64,000 nucleotides of DNA from Hyphomicrobiales bacterium (GCA_900473795.1 UCMT01000006.1:18058-82057); one strand, 5' to 3'. Positions 46,950-56,847 are shown, counted from the stretch's first letter. Notes: generated by a model from the letters alone, not told the origin. Numbers and translations are program-made.

Positions 46950-48824
46950 TCATACTCTCTTCAGACAAACGGTAAATCGGGTTCCGCTGTCATCGCTGGA
47001 TACCTCTATCCGGCCGCCATAATCGGCAACGATGTCTTTGGATATGACCAGCCCCAGACCGAGGCCGCTTTCCTTCGACGTATTGAACGGTGTGAACAGC
47101 CCCTCACGGATCTTCGGCGAAATGCCCGGTCCGTTGTCCGCGACAGTAAGCATTACAGTGTCCTCGTCACTCTCCACGCGAATTTCGACGCGACCCAGTT
47201 CGCCTTTCGGCGCCACCGCCTCCAGCGCATTCTGCAAAAGGTTGATCAGCACTTGCTCCAGCCGGATGCGGTTTCCCATCACTGCGGTGCCAACCGCCGG
47301 CAAGTCGATGTCCAGCGTATCCATGCGTCCCGCAAACCGGCTGCGCAGCAACATCACCGCACCTTCGATGATATCGATCAGCTCGGTGGGTTCGGGCGCG
47401 CTGCGGCCCTTGCGCGCGAATGCCTTCAACTCGTCGGTGATCGACCCGATCCGCACCGTCAGCGCGGCAATATTTTCCAGGTTCTCGCCGGCGGGTGCCG
47501 TTTGCCCGCGGTCAAGGAACACGCGGGCATTGTCTGCATAGGCCCGAATGGTGGCGACCGGCTGGTTGATTTCGTGGGCCACGCCCGCCGCGACCTGGCC
47601 GAGGATGGCCAGCCGGTTGGCTTGCACCAGATCCTGCTGCACCGCTTGCAGCTTCTGTTCGGTGTTTCTGTGATCGGTGATTTCCGCCTGCAGGCGGTCG
47701 CGCGCCTGGCTGAGATCCAGCGTTCGCTCCGTCACGCGACGCTCCAGCTCCTCTCGCGCGTGCTGTTCGCGGAAGATCCGCAAGGCGAGGGAATGGCGGC
47801 GGCGCAGCAGAAAAGCGCCTGCCGCCAGAAGCGGCAATAGCACGAGCAGCGCCAGCAGGCGCGCTTCGCGCACGCTGGCATCCATCGGCGCTTCCAGTGA
47901 CACCAGATGCTGCAATTGCCATGCCGTGGTCGGCACGGGAACCTGCACGTTCAGAAATGCCGTCTCGCCCGCATCACCCGGCATGACGATCCGGGCCAGA
48001 TCAAGCCCGGGTCCAAGGCTTCCGACGACATGGAACGGCAGTGGCCGCAACGGCGCGTCGCCGAACTGAAGGCTGTCGCGTATGCTGGCCAGGCGATCGG
48101 GAGCGATTTCGCCGATGGTCATGAAGCGCCAGGAAGGAATACTGGTAACAAGGACGATGCCGCGCTCGTCGACCACATAGGATGGCTTTCCCGAGGCATT
48201 CCAGTCCGCCTCGACGTCATCGAACTCGACTTTGACCACCACCACGCCAAGCGGGCCGCTACTCCCGTCGATACGCTGCGAAACATAGAGTCCCGGCTTC
48301 TTGCTGACGCTGCCAAGCGCGAAGTGCTCAGCGTGCCCCTCGGCCAGCGCCCGCTGGAAATACTCCCGGAAGCGATAGTCATTGCCGACGAAGCTTGTCG
48401 GTTCACGCCAATTGCTGGCCGCGACCGCTATACCACTCGTCCCGATGACATAGATGACAGCAGCCTTCGTGCCTGTGGCAAGCATTTCCAGCTTGCGATC
48501 GAGCCGGTTAAGCGCACCGGCGTCGTTTGCCGCCAGCGCCGTGGCGAGTGCGCTATCCTGCGAAAGCACAAAGGGAAGCGCTCGATATTTTTCCAGAACC
48601 GTGCGCAGCAGCGCCGCATTCAAAATGGCATCGTTGCGGGCTTGCGTTTCCAGCGCGACCTCTGCGCGCTGCCGCCCGATCTCGCCGCTTCCCCAAAGCC
48701 CGGCAGCGGTCACCACCAAGGCCAGGCCGGCATAGATACGCCACGCCCAGCGGATGCGTGCTTGCAACGGGGCGGACGGCGCCCACCATTGAAGTCCCAA
48801 AACAGCCATGGCGAAGTTGTGCAT
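46950..48824 (-). CDS. dctB: C4-dicarboxylate sensor histidine kinase
   Basis: About 624 residues. TM1 (about 25-48) and TM2 (about 325-345) flank a periplasmic double PDC/Cache sensor that binds succinate, malate or fumarate. A coiled linker leads to HisKA with [13 protein letters not shown] (phospho-acceptor His) and an HATPase with [19 protein letters not shown] and [10 protein letters not shown]. It controls DctD. I start at the ATG 48824; TTG 48836 and ATG 48809 are alternatives. The 48824 start lies inside a dyad likely bound by DctD, so the true start may be 48809. Confidence 0.94.
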   Translation of the reverse strand: MHNFAMAVLGLQWWAPSAPLQARIRWAWRIYAGLALVVTAAGLWGSGEIGRQRAEVALETQARNDAILNAALLRTVLEKYRALPFVLSQDSALATALAANDAGALNRLDRKLEMLATGTKAAVIYVIGTSGIAVAASNWREPTSFVGNDYRFREYFQRALAEGHAEHFALGSVSKKPGLYVSQRIDGSSGPLGVVVVKVEFDDVEADWNASGKPSYVVDERGIVLVTSIPSWRFMTIGEIAPDRLASIRDSLQFGDAPLRPLPFHVVGSLGPGLDLARIVMPGDAGETAFLNVQVPVPTTAWQLQHLVSLEAPMDASVREARLLALLVLLPLLAAGAFLLRRRHSLALRIFREQHAREELERRVTERTLDLSQARDRLQAEITDHRNTEQKLQAVQQDLVQANRLAILGQVAAGVAHEINQPVATIRAYADNARVFLDRGQTAPAGENLENIAALTVRIGSITDELKAFARKGRSAPEPTELIDIIEGAVMLLRSRFAGRMDTLDIDLPAVGTAVMGNRIRLEQVLINLLQNALEAVAPKGELGRVEIRVESDEDTVMLTVADNGPGISPKIREGLFTPFNTSKESGLGLGLVISKDIVADYGGRIEVSSDDSGTRFTVCLKRV

Positions 48825-48836
48825 ATTTTCACACAA
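48817..48836. promoter_or_regulatory. dctA: Upstream activator dyad 1 for DctD
   Basis: TTGTG (48817-48821) and CACAA (48832-48836) form a perfect dyad with a ten-base spacer. It overlaps the start of dctB and lies about 33 bases from the second dyad. Confidence 0.6.
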
Positions 48837-48849
48837 CGATCAACAAGCT

Positions 48850-48869
48850 TCGTGCGGATTGTCACACGA
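48850..48869. promoter_or_regulatory. dctA: Upstream activator dyad 2 for DctD
   Basis: TCGTG (48850-48854) and CACGA (48865-48869) form the same architecture as dyad 1. The two 20-base sites share 15 positions and lie on the same helix face (33 bases, about three turns). The known rhizobial dctA promoter also carries two adjacent DctD sites. Confidence 0.65.
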
Positions 48870-48941
48870 GATAATCCGCCAACTGGAGCCGCAGATCATT
48901 TCCCCGAAGTCTTTTCAATAGGTTACGGAAATCTCCAAAAC

Positions 48942-48956
48942 TGGCACGGTGCTTGC
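48942..48956 (+). promoter_or_regulatory. dctA: Sigma-54 promoter of dctA
   Basis: TGGCACGGTGCTTGC matches the -24/-12 consensus fully, with GG and GC 12 bases apart. It lies about 95 bases before the dctA ATG and 73 bases after dyad 2. Confidence 0.9.
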
Positions 48957-49051
48957 GAAGCATTCCTCAACAGCGGCTCGACCGTTGGACTTGAAGCTCA
49001 TGGCCCGGGAGGCCGGAACTATCGTTCCGGGCGGGCCAGAAGGAGGAAATC

Positions 49052-50383
49052 ATGATTGCAGCATTCGATGCCGCCGAGCGGCCCCATGTCAAAACGCCTT
49101 TCTACAAGCATCTCTATTTCCAGGTTCTCGCGGCGATCGCTGCGGGTATCCTCCTTGGTCACTTCTACCCGGAGCTCGGCACGCAGCTGAAGCCCTTGGG
49201 CGACGCCTTCATCAAACTGGTCAAGATGATCATTGCACCGGTCATTTTCCTGACCGTTGCAACGGGCATTGCCGGCATGAGCGACCTGCAGAAAGTCGGC
49301 CGCGTCGCCGGCAAGGCCATGTTGTATTTCCTGACCTTCTCGACCCTTGCCCTGGTCATTGGCCTTGTCGTCGCCAACGTCGTCCAGCCCGGTGCCGGAA
49401 TGCACATCGATCCCGCCTCGCTCGATCCGACGGCTGTCGCCACCTACACCGAGAAGGCGCATGAGCAAAGCATTACCGGGTTCCTGACCAACATCATCCC
49501 GACCACGATTGTCGGTGCCTTTGCAGATGGAGACATCCTGCAGGTTCTGTTCTTCTCCGTGCTGTTCGGCATTGCGCTCGCAATGGTCGGCGCGAAGGGT
49601 GAGCCGGTCATCAATTTCCTCAATGCGTTGACGGCGCCGATCTTCAAGCTCGTCGCCATCCTGATGAAGGCCGCCCCGATCGGTGCCTTTGGTGCCATGG
49701 CGTTTACCATCGGCAAGTATGGCGTCGGCTCGATCGCCAACCTCGCCATGCTGATCGGTACCTTCTACGTCACCTCGTTGCTCTTCGTGCTCGTTGTCCT
49801 CGGGGCTGTGGCTCGCTACAACGGCTTCTCGATCCTGGCGCTGCTGCGCTATATCAAGGAAGAGCTGCTCCTGGTCCTTGGCACCTCCTCGTCGGAAGCT
49901 GCCCTGCCGGGACTGATGAACAAGATGGAAAAGGCCGGCTGCAAGCGCTCGGTCGTTGGCCTCGTCATTCCGACCGGCTATTCCTTCAACCTCGACGGCA
50001 CGAACATCTACATGACGCTGGCCGCACTGTTCATCGCTCAGGCAACAGACATCCATCTTTCCTGGGGAGACCAGATTCTGTTGCTGCTTGTCGCGATGCT
50101 GAGCTCCAAGGGGGCGGCTGGCATCACCGGCGCCGGTTTCATCACGCTCGCCGCCACCCTTTCGGTCGTGCCGTCTGTGCCGGTCGCCGGCATGGCGCTC
50201 ATCCTTGGCATCGACCGCTTCATGTCCGAATGCCGGGCCCTGACCAATCTCGTCGGCAACGCAGTCGCTACCATCGTCGTTGCTCGCTGGGAGAATGAGC
50301 TTGACACCGACCAGCTTGCCAGAGCGCTCGATGGAAAGGTCACCGAGAGCTTGCCGGAAACCGGCCTTCAGCCTGCCGAGTAG
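49052..50383 (+). CDS. dctA: C4-dicarboxylate/proton symporter
   Basis: 443 residues of the DAACS family with eight membrane helices and two re-entrant loops. The serine-rich loop is [17 protein letters not shown]. The NPxG-like motif region is [17 protein letters not shown], and [14 protein letters not shown] is the second loop. It imports succinate, fumarate and malate, the main carbon source supplied by plants to nodule bacteria. GGAGGAAATC precedes the ATG. It is transcribed from the sigma-54 promoter upstream and is divergent from dctB. Confidence 0.97.
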   Translation: MIAAFDAAERPHVKTPFYKHLYFQVLAAIAAGILLGHFYPELGTQLKPLGDAFIKLVKMIIAPVIFLTVATGIAGMSDLQKVGRVAGKAMLYFLTFSTLALVIGLVVANVVQPGAGMHIDPASLDPTAVATYTEKAHEQSITGFLTNIIPTTIVGAFADGDILQVLFFSVLFGIALAMVGAKGEPVINFLNALTAPIFKLVAILMKAAPIGAFGAMAFTIGKYGVGSIANLAMLIGTFYVTSLLFVLVVLGAVARYNGFSILALLRYIKEELLLVLGTSSSEAALPGLMNKMEKAGCKRSVVGLVIPTGYSFNLDGTNIYMTLAALFIAQATDIHLSWGDQILLLLVAMLSSKGAAGITGAGFITLAATLSVVPSVPVAGMALILGIDRFMSECRALTNLVGNAVATIVVARWENELDTDQLARALDGKVTESLPETGLQPAE

Positions 50384-50415
50384 CGCAAGCGGCATTTGAA
50401 ACCGCGGTTCAAGAC

Positions 50416-50449
50416 ATGAAACGGCTCGCCAAATGGCGAGCCGTTTCAT
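50416..50449. terminator. Bidirectional terminator between dctA and the Hint gene
   Basis: A perfect 15-base stem (50416-50430 with 50435-50449) around the loop AAAT, with TTTCATTT on the plus side and an A-rich left flank. It serves dctA and, read on the other strand, the Hint-domain gene that stops at 50478. Confidence 0.75.
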
Positions 50450-50477
50450 TTGATCGTAGTTTGAACGAATGGCCTCA

Positions 50478-51326
50478 TCAACTGTGGCGGATCGCCTGCG
50501 CGGCGCGCGCGGCAATTCTCTCGTAGATGTTTTCAACGAGTTCACGCATCTGAAAAGCGCGCCGGACCCCCTGGGGCAAAAGCGCCTTCAGGTGTTCTCG
50601 GCCGCTATCGCGCCCAACGATGGGGGCGAAGGGCGTCATGGAGCGTTGTTTGTCGGCGGGATAGAGGCGCGCATATTCCGCGAAGTTGGTGAAGTCCTCG
50701 TAGTTATAGGGCTCCAGAAGGAACGTCTCGGCCGGAGCACCCTCGGCCAAGACCACTTCATGGCTATCAAGCACAACGTGGAAGTATTCAAACATGTCCC
50801 GGTCGGGAAGGGCCGGGGCAATGGAGAGCCCATTGACAAGATCCTTTGCCCTGATGAGCACGCCATCAATGAAAAGTGCGTGGCCCGGGGACAGATAGAG
50901 ATCCCTGTGAGGAGTCTGACGGTCAAGGGCGTGCTGCGAGATGCGGATCGGGATGACGCTGTCATTCCAGGAAGGGCCGCTTCGCTTGTAGACGTGGCGA
51001 CCGATCCATTTGACCGCCATGGCTTCGCCGCGCACCGTTTCAACGCGATCGCCGATTTGAAGATCCTCAATGCAGACTTCGCCTGTCGGCGTCATGATGG
51101 CGGTGCCACGCAGAAAGCACATTGGACCACTGCCACCGGGCTTGCCGTTGGGCTTGCCATCGTGTTTCCACCACTTCCTTCCCTTGGCTTGAGCCATCGA
51201 GGATGGAAGTATTGCCGCCGCGAAGCTACCCATCGCTGCAAATCGGGCACCTGTTGCAGCAGCCAGGCCCAGGAAGTGACGCCGTGCCCGATTGAGCTGC
51301 GGGTGTCTCTCTTCGTTTGACGACAT
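50478..51326 (-). CDS. Tat-exported Hint (hedgehog/intein) domain protein
   Basis: 282 residues. The N-terminus has a twin-arginine signal (ARRHFLGLAAATG, about 14-26) with cleavage predicted after AQA (residue 47). A short Lys/Gly-rich stretch of 22 residues follows, then a Hint domain starting at Cys70 in MCFLRGTAIMTPTGE. The second Hint block is SPGHALF, and LQIGDRVETV lies between. Hint domains cut the peptide bond before their first Cys. In alphaproteobacteria such domains (Hint_2) sit in exported proteins of unknown purpose. The start at MSSNEERH has GGAGAG before it. Next to it, on the same strand, a type I secretion system is encoded about 380 bases upstream. Confidence 0.85.
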   Translation of the reverse strand: MSSNEERHPQLNRARRHFLGLAAATGARFAAMGSFAAAILPSSMAQAKGRKWWKHDGKPNGKPGGSGPMCFLRGTAIMTPTGEVCIEDLQIGDRVETVRGEAMAVKWIGRHVYKRSGPSWNDSVIPIRISQHALDRQTPHRDLYLSPGHALFIDGVLIRAKDLVNGLSIAPALPDRDMFEYFHVVLDSHEVVLAEGAPAETFLLEPYNYEDFTNFAEYARLYPADKQRSMTPFAPIVGRDSGREHLKALLPQGVRRAFQMRELVENIYERIAARAAQAIRHS

Positions 51327-51708
51327 AGTTCTCTCCGTTTCTCCACATTGGCTGGTGTTCAGAATGAGGCCATGCTGCCTTGAATTGCCGCCGATGAACA
51401 TTGGCACATTGGTTATTGTGCAATGAAATCACGATAATAACTATTGCTGTAGGAGGTAGCTTGGGTCGTCCTTTTGGAGGAGGGAGGCACTACCTGGGCG
51501 TGCCAACCGCAGGCGTCGGCATCAATGAGGGGCTGCATCGCGCCGATATGTCTCTGCGCCGGTGTATGCGAGGTCGCGCCGGGCGGGCAGCGACGCGCTG
51601 CGCCTTTTGTGAAGCGCACGCCTTCGGTCTACCACGTTCAACGCAAGGGCGTGCGTTCGTCGTGCTACGCGCTCGTGAGCGACCGCGAAGCTCGGGCATG
51701 GTGGGACG
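51327..51708. other. Gap between the HlyD-like gene and the Hint gene, with a dyad
   Basis: No gene is supported. TTATTGTG (51413-51420) and CACGATAA (51430-51437) form a near-perfect dyad 87 bases before the Hint start, in an AT-rich patch, and could be an operator. Confidence 0.4.
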
Positions 51709-53118
51709 TCACGGTTCGCGGATGGCGCTGTCGAGCCCGCGCAGCACAGGATACAGGAAGTAGGAGATCACTGTCCGACGGCCGACCTTGATCTCCGTGG
51801 TGACCGTCATGCCGGGCAAGAGCCGGACAGGCTCACCGGACCCACGAAGTCTCGTGTCGGTCAAAAGAACGCGTGCCTTGAAAAATGGCTCTACCGGTCG
51901 ACCGGCCGTCGCGTCCTGTTCTGTTGGGGTGAAGGCGTCGCGGCTGATGGTCCTGATCGTACCCGAGGCGGTGCCAAACTTCTGGAACGGGTAGGCATCG
52001 AACTTGATCCGCGTTTCCTTGTCGACAGCCACGCGGCCGATATCGCGCGAACTGATCGAGACCTCGGCCTCCAACGGCACGTTGAGCGGAACCAGCGTGA
52101 CGATCGGCTCCGCTTCGCGCACGACAGACCCTATGGAACGTTCGGCGAGATTGAGGACGACCGCGTCGGCAGGCGCGGTCAGCGTGATCATATTGCGGCG
52201 CAACTCCATCTTTTTCAGCTCTTCGCCGATCGTGTCGCGCTGATTGCGCAGCTCAACGAGTTGCTCCATCGACGCGCGCCGGAAGTCCTCGATGAACGCC
52301 TGCCGATCGGCCGTCAGTTTCGCGAGGGAATGTTTGGCCTCCGCTGACTTGCCGTGCAGGGACGAGAGGTCTGAATCGACATCGAGACGGGCATCGCGTG
52401 AACCGAGAAAAGCGACCAGCGAACCGGTGTCGTTGCGGTAGAGCGTCTCGCGCGCGCTTTCAATCCTGATCAGGTTTTCGCGCCGGCTGGCAAGCACCGC
52501 TTCCTGATCCTTGCCGGATGCGATCGCTGCGGCTTGACCGGCGATTTGCTGCTCGAAATTCTGAAGCTGGGCCACGTAGAAAGCGCGACGTTGTTCGAAG
52601 AGCCGGACCTGCAGCATTTCGTCCGCGGAATTGCCTGCCTGCTTGGCATAGTCGGTACCAGCAAGCTCTGCCTCAATCCGCTGAACCTGTGCGTCGAGCG
52701 CCGCGAACTTCGTCCGTTGTTGATCGACGTCCGACTGACTGAAAGTCGCATCGAGCTTGGCCAGCGTCTGCCCGGCACGAACCTCTTCGCCGATGGCGAC
52801 ATCGATTGAGCGGATGATCGAGGTTTCCAGCGGCTGGACGACGATGGTCGGCTGGGTCGTGATCAGCTTGCCGGGCGCGATGACAACTTCGTCGATCTTG
52901 GAAACCGAGGCCCAGAAAACGGCGGTGCCAATGAGGGCCGTCACCCCGTAGAGCGTCATACGCGCAATTTTTGGCGGTATGCGTTCCTCCAGTTCGACGG
53001 CGTCGGACTGAAATTCGGCGATGACGGGCGGTAATGCGCGTTGCACCACCAGCTCTGTCTTGGGTCGCGCGACGGGAACGGGCAGATTCTCCTGAGACTT
53101 CTTCGCGCGCTTGCTCAT
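51709..53118 (-). CDS. HlyD-family type I secretion membrane fusion protein
   Basis: 469 residues. A short cytoplasmic N-terminus is followed by one membrane helix (about 54-75), a lipoyl-like half motif (VVIAPGKLITTQPTIVVQPLETSIIRSIDVAIGEEVRAGQTLAKLD), long coiled-coil hairpins, and the C-terminal beta-barrel with LNVPLEAEVSISSRDIGRV. HlyD proteins link the inner-membrane ABC exporter to a TolC-like outer-membrane channel, not encoded here. The start overlaps the stop of the ABC gene by four bases (ATGA). Confidence 0.92.
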   Translation of the reverse strand: MSKRAKKSQENLPVPVARPKTELVVQRALPPVIAEFQSDAVELEERIPPKIARMTLYGVTALIGTAVFWASVSKIDEVVIAPGKLITTQPTIVVQPLETSIIRSIDVAIGEEVRAGQTLAKLDATFSQSDVDQQRTKFAALDAQVQRIEAELAGTDYAKQAGNSADEMLQVRLFEQRRAFYVAQLQNFEQQIAGQAAAIASGKDQEAVLASRRENLIRIESARETLYRNDTGSLVAFLGSRDARLDVDSDLSSLHGKSAEAKHSLAKLTADRQAFIEDFRRASMEQLVELRNQRDTIGEELKKMELRRNMITLTAPADAVVLNLAERSIGSVVREAEPIVTLVPLNVPLEAEVSISSRDIGRVAVDKETRIKFDAYPFQKFGTASGTIRTISRDAFTPTEQDATAGRPVEPFFKARVLLTDTRLRGSGEPVRLLPGMTVTTEIKVGRRTVISYFLYPVLRGLDSAIREP

Positions 53119-55259
53119 GCGACCTGCCTTGTTTGTTGCGACCACAGATGGCGGTACGTCATGCAACGCGAGACAAGCTGATCGTGACGGCCGATATCTG
53201 CGATCTTGCCGCGCTCCACGACGAGAATAGCGTCGGCATCGACCAGCGTGGTCAGACGATGGGAAACGATGATCACGGTGCGTCCTTTGGCGATCTTGCT
53301 CAGGTTTTGCCTCAGGATCGCTTCGCTGTCCGGATCGAGCGCGCTGGTGGCCTCGTCGAGAATGAGCAGCTTGGGATTGGTGATCAACGCGCGGGCAATC
53401 GCGAGGCGCTGTTTCTGGCCGCCGGAGAGGTTCGACGCGTTCTCCTCCAGCATGGATTCGAAGCCACGCGGCAGCCGCTCGATGAATTCCTCGGCGCCGG
53501 CGGTGCGCGCGGCCGCGACAACCTCCTCGATGCTCGCATCGGGCTTTGCAGCTGCAATATTGTCCCGAACCGAGCCCCGGAACAGGAAGTTATCCTGAAG
53601 GACCACGCCGATGCTGGTGCGAAGATGGACAAGGTCAACTTCGCGACTGTCATAGCCATCGATGCGAACGATCCCCTGCTGATTCTGGTAGAGCCCCTGG
53701 ATCAATCGGGTAATGGTTGTTTTGCCCGATCCGCTCTTGCCGACAACTCCGAACACGGTGCCGGCGGGAACTGTGAATGAAACATCGTCGAGCGCGGGCG
53801 CGCCATCCGGTCCATAGCGGAAGGTAACCTTGTCGAATTCGATGCGGCCATGGAGCTCCGGTCTTATGCCGCGCCCGCGGCCGAATTGCTCGGGGCGCTG
53901 GTTCATGATCTCGCCCAGCATGCGAACGGAAAGCGCCACTTCCTGATACTCGTGCACCATGGTCACGATCTGGACAAGCGGCCCCGACACCCTCCCAGCC
54001 AGCATGTTGAACGCGACAAGCGCACCGATCGTCATGGCGCCGCCGAACACATCGAGCGCGCCGAGCCCGATGATGGCGACGCTCATCAGCTTTTCAAGGA
54101 GCCCGATCATAGCCTGCGCGATCGTTGAGATCTTTTCAACGCGAAAACGCACGGAAATCGATTGAGCCGAACAATCATCCCAGACCCGGCGCTGACGCGG
54201 CTCGAGCGCGAGCGACTTGACGGTCCGCATTCCGTGGACAGTTTCGACCAGCAGGGCCTGGCGCTCGCCTTCGGCCCGATACAGGGCTTGAAGCCGCCGC
54301 TGGAACGGCCCGACGAGCATCATGACGACGAGGCCGACGAGCGCCGCAAAGCCCAGCACGACGAAAGTGAGCTTGACGCTATAGAGAATGAGGATCGGTA
54401 CGAAGACCAGCAGCGATACGCCATCGAGCAGCGTCAGGAAAAGCCGGCCCGTCAGGAATTCTCGGATACGGCCCGTTTGTTGCATGTGCTTCACAAGGAC
54501 ACCGGCAGACGCCTGCTCGAAAAGCGCGATCGGTAGATTGAGGAGGTGGCCGAATGTACGCGTTGCGACCCGAATGTCGATCCTGTTGGTTGCGTAGAGC
54601 AGAAGGTAGCGCCGCAGGAAGGTGAAGGCGGCGTCGAAGATCAGCGCGACCGCGATGCCGATGGTGAGAACCGTGAGTGTCGCATAGCTCTGGTGGACCA
54701 GAACCTTGTCGATAACGAGCTGAAAGAAGATCGGTGTGGCAAGGCCAAGCCCGTAGAGAACGAAAGCCGCCAACCCGACGTCGCGGAAAAGCCCACGCTG
54801 CCGGACGATTTCCGGCAGGAACCAACGAAAACCGAACGGCTGATCATCGTCTGACAGGCGATAGTTTCGCTTTACGAGCACAACCGACCCGCGCCATCGT
54901 TTGGAAAACTGCTCCTCGTTCAGAAGGAGGAATTCCGGACGCTCTGCGAGCGGGTCAAGGACCCGGACCATCTCGTGGCCATCGCTGCCGGCGACGCCGG
55001 CAATGACGACCCAGTTTCCGTTTTCGAGTTCGGCAAGCACCGGAAAGGCGTTGCCCAAATTGAACAGCGACCGCCATGTCAGACGCAGGCTGCGGGCGCG
55101 CAGTCCGGCATCCTTCGCCATCCGAAGGAGTTTCCGGGTGGGGACGGGCTGGTCTCCTACGGCATAGTCATGCAGCAGCCTTTCGGGGGAAAGATCGATG
55201 CCATGATGGCGCCCGACCAGCACCAGGCATTGCAAGTTGGTGTGCGGAAATGTGCTCAT
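53115..55259 (-). CDS. Type I secretion ABC transporter with degenerate C39 peptidase-like domain
   Basis: 714 residues, the length of HlyB. The N-terminal domain (about 1-130) has the C39 peptidase fold pattern, but the catalytic Cys position is occupied by another residue. The cysteine in LQCLVLV aligns with the second, non-catalytic position, and the His position reads NWVVIAG. So it is a C39-like docking domain, not a protease. A six-helix transmembrane region (from about 155) and an ATPase follow: Walker A GKSGSGKT, LSGGQKQRLAIARAL, LLILDEATSAL, SHRLTT. The cargo is therefore probably not a double-glycine peptide. It lies 31 bases after a 102-residue gene. Confidence 0.93.
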   Translation of the reverse strand: MSTFPHTNLQCLVLVGRHHGIDLSPERLLHDYAVGDQPVPTRKLLRMAKDAGLRARSLRLTWRSLFNLGNAFPVLAELENGNWVVIAGVAGSDGHEMVRVLDPLAERPEFLLLNEEQFSKRWRGSVVLVKRNYRLSDDDQPFGFRWFLPEIVRQRGLFRDVGLAAFVLYGLGLATPIFFQLVIDKVLVHQSYATLTVLTIGIAVALIFDAAFTFLRRYLLLYATNRIDIRVATRTFGHLLNLPIALFEQASAGVLVKHMQQTGRIREFLTGRLFLTLLDGVSLLVFVPILILYSVKLTFVVLGFAALVGLVVMMLVGPFQRRLQALYRAEGERQALLVETVHGMRTVKSLALEPRQRRVWDDCSAQSISVRFRVEKISTIAQAMIGLLEKLMSVAIIGLGALDVFGGAMTIGALVAFNMLAGRVSGPLVQIVTMVHEYQEVALSVRMLGEIMNQRPEQFGRGRGIRPELHGRIEFDKVTFRYGPDGAPALDDVSFTVPAGTVFGVVGKSGSGKTTITRLIQGLYQNQQGIVRIDGYDSREVDLVHLRTSIGVVLQDNFLFRGSVRDNIAAAKPDASIEEVVAAARTAGAEEFIERLPRGFESMLEENASNLSGGQKQRLAIARALITNPKLLILDEATSALDPDSEAILRQNLSKIAKGRTVIIVSHRLTTLVDADAILVVERGKIADIGRHDQLVSRCMTYRHLWSQQTRQVA

Positions 55260-55290
55260 GGCCCGGCCCTAGGGATAGCTGCGTTTCCGC

Positions 55291-55599
55291 TCAATTGAAA
55301 TTCGGCGATGCGTTCGCAGACGTCTGCGGCTGTGATGCGGTGTCGACGGCAGGAAGTTGCTGGATATCGCCAATCCTGCGTACCGCGCCGGCTTCCACCA
55401 GGCCGCCAAGCGCTTTCTGCATCAGGTCCACGGCGTTCGCGAAGGCGTCGACCGGCATGATGATCCGCTGGCGAAACACTGGTTTCGGATTGTTGTTCGC
55501 GTCGCGTTCCGTGGCGGAGAGAGACATGAGGTCGATCCGGACAATCGTTCCGGTGACGGTGATTTCGCCGATGCCGTCCGCATAGAGTTCATTGGTCAT
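55291..55599 (-). CDS. Small hypothetical protein encoded with the type I secretion system
   Basis: 102 residues, no family recognised with confidence. It is mostly beta-strand with one helix: strand-rich start EITVTGTIVRIDLMSLSATE, a central RQRIIMPVDAFANAVDLMQKAL, and an Ala/Gln/Ser/Pro-rich disordered tail. No signal peptide, RTX repeats or double-glycine leader is seen, so it could be a cargo, a cytosolic chaperone or a docking adaptor. GGGGAGA sits before the ATG. It lies 33 bases after the CobW-like gene and 31 before the ABC gene, on the same strand. Confidence 0.75.
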   Translation of the reverse strand: MTNELYADGIGEITVTGTIVRIDLMSLSATERDANNNPKPVFRQRIIMPVDAFANAVDLMQKALGGLVEAGAVRRIGDIQQLPAVDTASQPQTSANASPNFN

Positions 55600-55632
55600 T
55601 GTATTCTCCCCTTGGTTGACGTTTGAGATCTG

Positions 55633-56847
55633 TTACGCAGCATGCGCCTGCTGCCACGGCGGAAACGGGTCATGCAAATGGTGTGCAAGCTGTGGGTCGA
55701 AGCCACCTTCTTGTCCGATCAGGCAGTCGTCGAGTGTCGCGCAGATGGCGCCTTCGTCGAGGCCGGCGCCAATGAAGACCAGTTCCTGTCTGCGGTCACC
55801 CCAGACGGCGCTCCAATGCCGATTGAGCTGTGTGAGGAATTGGGGGTGACGAGGCCAGTATGCCCGTGGCACCGTCACCCACCACCGGCCGCGCGCCTCC
55901 GTACGGCACTGCCTACCGGCAATCGATAGCAGACCGATCCAGTCGGGGCGGGTCGCCAGCCAGAAATGACCTTTCGCGCGGATGAGGCCCGGCCATTCCT
56001 TGGCAAGGAAGTCCTGAAGTTTCCCGGGGTCGAAGGGACGGCGCGCACGGTAGACGAAACTGGCAATGCCATATTCGTCCGTTTCCGGAACGTGGTCTCC
56101 CCAGCCGAAGAGTTCCTTGTGCCAGAGCGGATGTCGTGCCGATTTCGCCTCGCTGAAAAGGCTGGTGTCGAGGATTGCCGGGAGCGGCAGGTTGCCGAAG
56201 TCCGTTTCGACGACGCGTGCGTCGGGATTGAGCGCAGCAACGATCCGGCGCACAGTGGTCCGCGTGTCGGTCGCCACGTCCGATATCTTGTTGATGACCA
56301 CGACGTCGGCAAATTCGATCTGTTCAACGAGCAGATCGACCAGGGTACGCCTGTCGTCCTCATCTCGTGTTTCGCCACGATCGCTTAGAAACTCCGTGCT
56401 GGAATAGTCGGAAAGCAAATTTGCAGCATCGACGACTGAAACCATTGCGTCCAGTCTGGCGATATCGCTCAGCGCTGAGCCCGTTTCATCCCGGAAAGAA
56501 AACGTCGCCGCAATCGGCAGGGGTTCTGCAATGCCGGTTGCTTCTATGAGGAGGTAGTCGAAGCGTTGCTCCGTCGCGAGCCGGCGGACTTCGCTGAGCA
56601 GGTCGTCGCGAAGCGTGCAGCATATGCATCCATTGGTGAGTTCGACCAGCGTCTCGTTTGTGCGCGACAGATCCGCGCCGCCATCGCGAACGAGTTCCGC
56701 ATCGATGTTGATCTCGCTCATGTCGTTGACGAGGACGGCGACGCGCAGACCATCGCGATTGCGCAGGACATGGTTCAGGACCGTCGTCTTGCCCGCGCCA
56801 AGAAAGCCTGACAACACCGTTACAGGGAGCCGGTTATCACCTTCCAT
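55633..56847 (-). CDS. CobW/ZigA-like GTPase, putative zinc metallochaperone
   Basis: 404 residues. The G-domain has Walker [10 protein letters not shown] (14-22), the metal-binding CxCC (Cys74, 76, 77, in [12 protein letters not shown]), EATGIAEP, and NKIS as the base-selecting motif. The C-terminal CobW_C domain contains [11 protein letters not shown] and the closing His/Trp-rich tail. These GTPases deliver zinc (or cobalt) to client enzymes, often under zinc shortage. The start at 56847 is preceded by AAGGAATGG. The frame extends 17 codons upstream, but the added part does not look like the family. It heads a close run with the small protein and the type I secretion genes. I see no clear Zur-type palindrome upstream. 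Confidence 0.9.
   Translation of the reverse strand: MEGDNRLPVTVLSGFLGAGKTTVLNHVLRNRDGLRVAVLVNDMSEINIDAELVRDGGADLSRTNETLVELTNGCICCTLRDDLLSEVRRLATEQRFDYLLIEATGIAEPLPIAATFSFRDETGSALSDIARLDAMVSVVDAANLLSDYSSTEFLSDRGETRDEDDRRTLVDLLVEQIEFADVVVINKISDVATDTRTTVRRIVAALNPDARVVETDFGNLPLPAILDTSLFSEAKSARHPLWHKELFGWGDHVPETDEYGIASFVYRARRPFDPGKLQDFLAKEWPGLIRAKGHFWLATRPDWIGLLSIAGRQCRTEARGRWWVTVPRAYWPRHPQFLTQLNRHWSAVWGDRRQELVFIGAGLDEGAICATLDDCLIGQEGGFDPQLAHHLHDPFPPWQQAHAA

Noticed and set aside
51398..51420. TGGCAC followed by TTAT as a sigma-54 site
   Set aside because: The -12 element is not TTGC, and the strand is opposite to the Hint gene.
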